The notes below the pieces were generated by a model. The model made no database searches and was not told the DNA's origin. It was given only the letters and a program-made list of their open reading frames with translations. Both the position numbers and the translations under genes were made by a program. From assembly GCA_016722075.1 (NCBI GenBank), contig JADKGW010000001.1:930001-994000 (forward strand): DNA of 64,000 nucleotides, in the 5' to 3' direction. This DNA is from Candidatus Kouleothrix ribensis. Lineage in GTDB: Bacteria > Chloroflexota > Chloroflexia > Chloroflexales > Roseiflexaceae. Of this stretch, positions 60,089-64,000 are shown piece by piece (the stretch's first letter is position 1; each line of letters opens with the position of its first letter).

Positions 60089-61885
60089 ATGCCAACCCGT
60101 CACTCTAGCCGCATACATGCTGGCCGGCGCCGCTACCCGTTCTGGCGGCTAGTGCGGGCCAACTTCTACGATTTCGGCCTGCTGCTGCGCGAGTCGTGGA
60201 TCGCGCTGGTGGCCTTCGCGGCGCTGGCGCTGGCCGGCACGCTCTACCTGCACTACGGCCACCCGGCCCGGCTCGGCTTCGCCGCCGCGCTGTTCGAGAC
60301 GCTCAAGCTGGTGACGTTGCAGACCGGGCTGGAGCTACCCGGCGATCTGCTGGGCGAGGCGCTGTTCTTCCTCATCCCGCTGCTCGGTCTGGCGCTGATC
60401 TTCCAGAGCGTGCTGAACTTTGGCCGCCTGCTGCTCGACAAGAGCAGCCGCCGCGAGGCCTGGCAGGTGGCGTTGGCCTCGACCTACCGCGACCATGTGA
60501 TCGTGGCCGGGCTGGGGCGCGTGGGCATGCGCGTGGTCACGCAGCTGCTCGAAAGTGGCTACGCGCCGGTGGTGATCGAGCGCGACTGGAGCAGCCCGTT
60601 CGTTGAGCGCGCGCTGAACCTGAAGGTGCCGGTGGTAGTGGGCGACGCGCGCGAGAACACTGCACCGCGCCAGGCCGGCCTGGCGCGCGCGCGCGCGGTG
60701 GTGGCCACGATCGACGACGACCTGGCGAATATCGAGATTGCGCTGACCGCGCGGGCAGCCCGGCCGGGCATACGCGTGGTGCTGCGCGTGTTTGGCGAAG
60801 AGCTCGACCAGAACCTCGAGCGCGGCTTTGGCCCCAACTCGGCCTTCAGCGTGTCGGCGCTGGCCGCGCCAACCTATGTGGCCGCAACCGTCAGCCGCGA
60901 TGTCGATTATGCCATGGCGGTCGGCGGGCAGCTGCTGGGCATCACCGCGCTGGTGATTGCGCCCGAGAGCATGCTGGCCGGCTTTGTGCGGGCGATCGAG
61001 GCGCAGCACAGCATCCGCGTGCTACGGCATCACAGCGCCGATGGCCGGCACCTTGGCCATACGCCCATGCGCCGAATGGGCGCCGGCGACCAGGTGCTGG
61101 TGCTGGGTACACTGCCGGCGATCGAGGGCCTGCGGCAGGCGAATGCGGCCAACAGCAAGCTGGCGTTCCTGCAGCCCGAGCAGCCGCAGCACCCGACCGA
61201 CGAGCACGACACGGTGATCGTGTGCGGCCTGGGTAAGGTGGGCTACCGGGTAGTGCGCCAGCTGGCCGAGCTGGCGCCGCGCCCGCGGATTGTGGTGGTG
61301 CGCCGCGACGACGGCCGGGCCGACTTTGCCCAGCGCGTCAGCCGCATCCCCGGCGTGCGGGTGCTGCTGGGCGATGCGCGCGACCCCGAGGTGCTGCGGG
61401 CGGCCGGGATCGAGCGGGCCTACACCGTGGCGGCGCTTACCTCCGACGATCTGCTGAACCTTCAGATCGGCCTGGCCGCGCGCCGGCTGCGCGCGGATGT
61501 CCACGTGGTGCAGCGCGCGTTTAGCGATGCGCTGGCCCAGAAGCTGGCCGACATGTTCGGTATTCGCACGGTCTTCAGCACCTCGGCCCTGGCCAGCGCC
61601 ACGCTGGCCGCCGCCGCCGTGGTGGGCGATATTACGCACGCCTTCGCTACGCATGGCGAGCTGTTTTCGACTGACGAGATCGTGGTGCGCGCCGGCGACA
61701 CGCTCGACGGCCGCAGTGTCGAGGCCATTCGCGCCCAGCACGATGGCCTGGTGCTGGCGCTGCAGCGTGGCGGCCAGGCCGCGACACTGCCGGCGCTTGA
61801 TGCGACACTCGCCTCGGGCGATGTGATCACGCTGCTCGCGCCGATCGAGGCGCTGGCGCGCGTGCGCGCGCTGCTGCGCCGTTAG
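60089..61885 (+). CDS. TrkA/RCK-domain protein with a channel-like membrane region
   Basis: 598 residues from the ATG at 60089. Two transmembrane helices (SWIALVAFAALALAGTLYL and LFFLIPLLGLALIFQSVLNFG) flank a pore-loop-like segment, KLVTLQTGLELPGD, that lacks the TVGYG filter. Two tandem Rossmann RCK_N domains follow: VIVAGLGRVGMRVVTQLL at ~140 and VIVCGLGKVGYRVVRQLA at ~380, each with a C-terminal RCK_C part. It resembles calcium- or nucleotide-gated K+ channel subunits. Whether it conducts ions is uncertain because of the altered filter. Confidence 0.88.
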   Translation: MPTRHSSRIHAGRRRYPFWRLVRANFYDFGLLLRESWIALVAFAALALAGTLYLHYGHPARLGFAAALFETLKLVTLQTGLELPGDLLGEALFFLIPLLGLALIFQSVLNFGRLLLDKSSRREAWQVALASTYRDHVIVAGLGRVGMRVVTQLLESGYAPVVIERDWSSPFVERALNLKVPVVVGDARENTAPRQAGLARARAVVATIDDDLANIEIALTARAARPGIRVVLRVFGEELDQNLERGFGPNSAFSVSALAAPTYVAATVSRDVDYAMAVGGQLLGITALVIAPESMLAGFVRAIEAQHSIRVLRHHSADGRHLGHTPMRRMGAGDQVLVLGTLPAIEGLRQANAANSKLAFLQPEQPQHPTDEHDTVIVCGLGKVGYRVVRQLAELAPRPRIVVVRRDDGRADFAQRVSRIPGVRVLLGDARDPEVLRAAGIERAYTVAALTSDDLLNLQIGLAARRLRADVHVVQRAFSDALAQKLADMFGIRTVFSTSALASATLAAAAVVGDITHAFATHGELFSTDEIVVRAGDTLDGRSVEAIRAQHDGLVLALQRGGQAATLPALDATLASGDVITLLAPIEALARVRALLRR

Positions 61886-61922
61886 CGCTGGCGCACGTCT
61901 ATGGCCGCGGGCGTTGGCGCCA

Positions 61923-63386
61923 CTAGCTCCACAGCTGGTTGATTGTGCGCCGGCAGTCCTCGATCGTGAGTTTGCCGTCGGGCTGCACGGTTGCCACGGC
62001 CAGCGGCGCATAGTAGTGCTGCACACCATGCGGCAGCACAAAAGCCGCCGCGCCACTCGCGTCGATCGGCCACTCGATATTGCCGGTGGCCACGCGCGCC
62101 GGAATGAGCCAGTAGTCGCCACTATAATAGACCCCGCCGGGCTGGAACTGCACCTGAACGCCGTGTTCGAGCGTGAGCCAGCCTTGCTCGTCGCCGCTGC
62201 TCACCACCAGCTTCAGGCCATTGTCGTCGCCCGAGAGCTGCGCGGCGGTTGGCTGCGACTGGTTCGGCCGGTGATCCCAGCGGCGCAGTAGCGGGTGCTT
62301 CTTGAGATCGCTCGCGACATGGCGCTGTACCTCGGTTGGCCGCACCAGATCCACCTGGCGTGCCTGGAGATCAACCTTGCCGACCTGGCAGATCGGGCCG
62401 CGCTGGCCGCGTAGCGCCAGGTCGTCGTCACTCAGCTCGACCCAATCGCCCTGTGCGAGCCCCAGGCGGCCATCGCGGCCGAGCGATACCACCAGCGCAG
62501 TATCGCCATTGAGCGGGGCGCGTAGCGGAAAGATCACCGAGCCATTCTCGCGCGACCACTTGAAGGTCAGGTCGGTCGTCACCGGGTTAGGTGCCGCGCC
62601 GGGTGTGTCGCCTGGCCGGTGGATCTCGATGCGGTAGAGCCGGTTTTCGCTGCCGCGATAGCCAGCCTCGGGCGGGGTGGTGCATGGGTCGGGCGAGGTG
62701 CCGGGCGTGCCGGCGAAGGCCCGTGCGCGTAGCAGCCCGCTGCCTGGGCGCACGACATGGGTTTCGCGATCGAGCTTGGCCGGGCCGAGTAGTTTCCGCA
62801 GCTGCTCGCGAAACTCGGTGGCTGTGCCCATGGCCTTGAGCGTGGCGGCAGTGATCGCTGCGTCGGTAATTGGCACGCACTTCACCTGCCACACCAGCTG
62901 GGCACGGCTGGCGGTGTCGGGGCCACCGAGCGCCACCTCGCGGATGCTCGCGACGGTCGGGTGGCCGGGCGAGGTGTCTTCGACGGCGGAGATATGGCGC
63001 TCGCAGGCGTCGAGGTACACCAGCAGCCGTGTCCCAGGGTCGCCCAGGTTATTCAGCAGCTCGTCGTCGGCCAGCGGCTTAAGAAACGGCTGGTCGCTGT
63101 AGCTCAGCGGCCGGGTGTCGCCCTGGCTATCGCACAGCACGCCTTCGACATAGTAATGGCCGCGGCGAATCGCGAAATCGTTGGCTGGCCCCGGCTCGAT
63201 CAGAAAGCCCTTTTCCACGCCGCCGTGCCAGCCGATCAGGTCGGCTGCGAGCGCCTGGAGGTACTGCAAGACGATCGCAGCCTGTTCGTTGAAGTCGGCG
63301 TCGAGGATCACCCGGCCCTGCTGCATCAGCACGCGCCGGAAGTGTTTCAGCGGGGTGAATGTATTGCGGGTAAAATCGCCTTGCAT
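61923..63386 (-). CDS. DUF6519-type protein of contractile-tail clusters
   Basis: 487 residues. The N-terminus MQGDFTRNTFTPLKHF, then RVLMQQGRVILDADFNEQ, is the conserved start of a family found near phage-tail-like or extracellular contractile injection genes. GHYYVEGVLCD follows. The middle repeats beta-rich segments (DLTFKWSRENGSVIFPLRAP), and the C-terminus is VATVQPDGKLTIEDCRRTINQLW. It is probably structural. It starts 8 bp after the stop of the upstream partial gene, so they form one operon. Confidence 0.8.
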   Translation of the reverse strand: MQGDFTRNTFTPLKHFRRVLMQQGRVILDADFNEQAAIVLQYLQALAADLIGWHGGVEKGFLIEPGPANDFAIRRGHYYVEGVLCDSQGDTRPLSYSDQPFLKPLADDELLNNLGDPGTRLLVYLDACERHISAVEDTSPGHPTVASIREVALGGPDTASRAQLVWQVKCVPITDAAITAATLKAMGTATEFREQLRKLLGPAKLDRETHVVRPGSGLLRARAFAGTPGTSPDPCTTPPEAGYRGSENRLYRIEIHRPGDTPGAAPNPVTTDLTFKWSRENGSVIFPLRAPLNGDTALVVSLGRDGRLGLAQGDWVELSDDDLALRGQRGPICQVGKVDLQARQVDLVRPTEVQRHVASDLKKHPLLRRWDHRPNQSQPTAAQLSGDDNGLKLVVSSGDEQGWLTLEHGVQVQFQPGGVYYSGDYWLIPARVATGNIEWPIDASGAAAFVLPHGVQHYYAPLAVATVQPDGKLTIEDCRRTINQLWS

Positions 63387-63394
63387 ATCCGCTC

Positions 63395-64000
63395 CTACTC
63401 TACAAAGATGACGGCGGCCTGCATACCGGCCACGGCATACTCGGCGAGCCGGGCGCGCAGGTTGGCGGCGCGCTGCGGCTGAAACAGGTCGTGGAATACG
63501 CCCAGCTCGGATTCATCGTCGGCGCCGGCGCTGATCTCGGGTGCGCAGGTGGCATCGAGGCGGCAGTAGCTCGGCGTGCCGTAGCGGGTGCTGGTGAACT
63601 GGGGCCGCACCCGCAGGCGCGCGCGCGCTTGCTCGTCGGCGCTGGCCGCAGCGAGCGCCGCGCCGGCCAGGTCGCCGGGCTGGTCGCGCAGCGCGCGATC
63701 GGCCGCCTGCTCGGCCATGTCGGGCTGGCAGTTGAAGCGCCGGGGTGTGCGCGAGCCGGGCGTCAGCGAGCAGAACCGCACGCAGCCGCGCTGTGTGCGC
63801 GCGACGCGCAGCTTGCCGTAGAAAATGCTGTTTTCAGCCAGGTCGATCGCGTGGGTGCAGATCTCGCCGATCACGGTGGTGCGCGCGATCGTCAGAACAG
63901 CGTGGGCGGTGCCGCCATCGGTGTCGCACAGCGCATCGGCGGCGTCGCCGGCAGTGGCCTCGGCGGCGCCGGCAGCGTCGAGTATGCTGTCGCTGATCGC
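63395..64000 (-). CDS. Beta-helix protein of contractile-tail cluster, partial (N-terminus beyond window)
   Basis: About 201 C-terminal residues are visible, and the frame is open to the edge. The repeat-like SDSILDAAGAAEAT, TTVIGEICTHAIDLAENSIFYGKLRV and QRGCVRFCSLTPGSRTPRRFNCQPD sequences match large right-handed beta-helix proteins encoded beside DUF6519 genes. The C-terminal ARLAEYAVAGMQAAVIFVE closes the protein. Confidence 0.72.
   Translation of the reverse strand, partial: AISDSILDAAGAAEATAGDAADALCDTDGGTAHAVLTIARTTVIGEICTHAIDLAENSIFYGKLRVARTQRGCVRFCSLTPGSRTPRRFNCQPDMAEQAADRALRDQPGDLAGAALAAASADEQARARLRVRPQFTSTRYGTPSYCRLDATCAPEISAGADDESELGVFHDLFQPQRAANLRARLAEYAVAGMQAAVIFVE

Overview
The window is high-GC bacterial chromosomal DNA, most likely from the phylum Chloroflexota (class Chloroflexia, Roseiflexus/Kouleothrix-like). 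The inference rests on gene content (helicase with a DUF4011-type N-terminus, BioY, class III aminotransferase, acyl-CoA carboxylase beta, V4R protein), on two secreted proteins that end in an LP-x-x-RR-type tail, and on a GAAC-N4-GTTC LexA box of the type reported for green non-sulfur bacteria. No 16S rRNA is present, so the phylum call is an inference.

Positions 1-6048 are a sedentary chromosomal integron, the main discovery here. A tyrosine recombinase with the integron-specific insertion (IntI, 5080-6048, + strand) is divergent from an array of cassettes read on the minus strand. Five attC-like sites (580-703, 1577-1702, 2061-2169, 3882-4009, 4368-4496) share RYYYAAC/GTTRRRY ends, paired inner arms and a single bulged base always on the same side. 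An attI core lies at 4855-4861. The intI promoter carries a LexA operator at 5040-5051, which links recombination to DNA damage. The cassettes, from attI outward, are: two adjacent ~486-bp paralogous cassettes without a confident gene; a 1.8-kb AT-rich cassette with three genes (membrane protein, Pro-rich disordered protein, YbjN-like protein); a third ~484-bp paralogue; a GNAT acetyltransferase cassette; and a cassette with a tandem GYF_2-like/P-loop NTPase that runs off the left edge.

Positions 6183-27000 hold a DUF4011-type helicase-nuclease, bioY, a secreted CSLREA/cadherin-like protein, an AAA+ ATPase, a PfkB kinase, a V4R protein, a class III aminotransferase, a PIG-L deacetylase, a histidine kinase, an FAD oxidoreductase, a LapA-like protein and a secreted subtilase with a CHRD domain.

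Positions 27400-43500 are mostly housekeeping: pcrA/uvrD, rsmI, a queuine-type TGT, polA, a GT2 glycosyltransferase and hflX. Between them are a CHAT-domain protease and a 16S rRNA G1405-type methyltransferase homologue.

Positions 43900-64000 hold a Uma2 nuclease, an alpha/beta hydrolase divergent from a WYL regulator, tRNA-Arg(UCG) with an adjacent decayed integrase, a Crp/Fnr regulator, a selD that itself contains an in-frame UGA (selenocysteine) with a SECIS-like hairpin, a STAS/RsbW-like regulatory operon, an acyl-CoA carboxylase subunit, an erythromycin-esterase homologue, a methyltransferase, rarD, a CCA-adding enzyme, a TrkA-type channel-like protein, and at the right edge the start of a contractile-tail-associated cluster. 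Several start sites lie about 6-8 nt after a -10 box, which suggests leaderless mRNAs.
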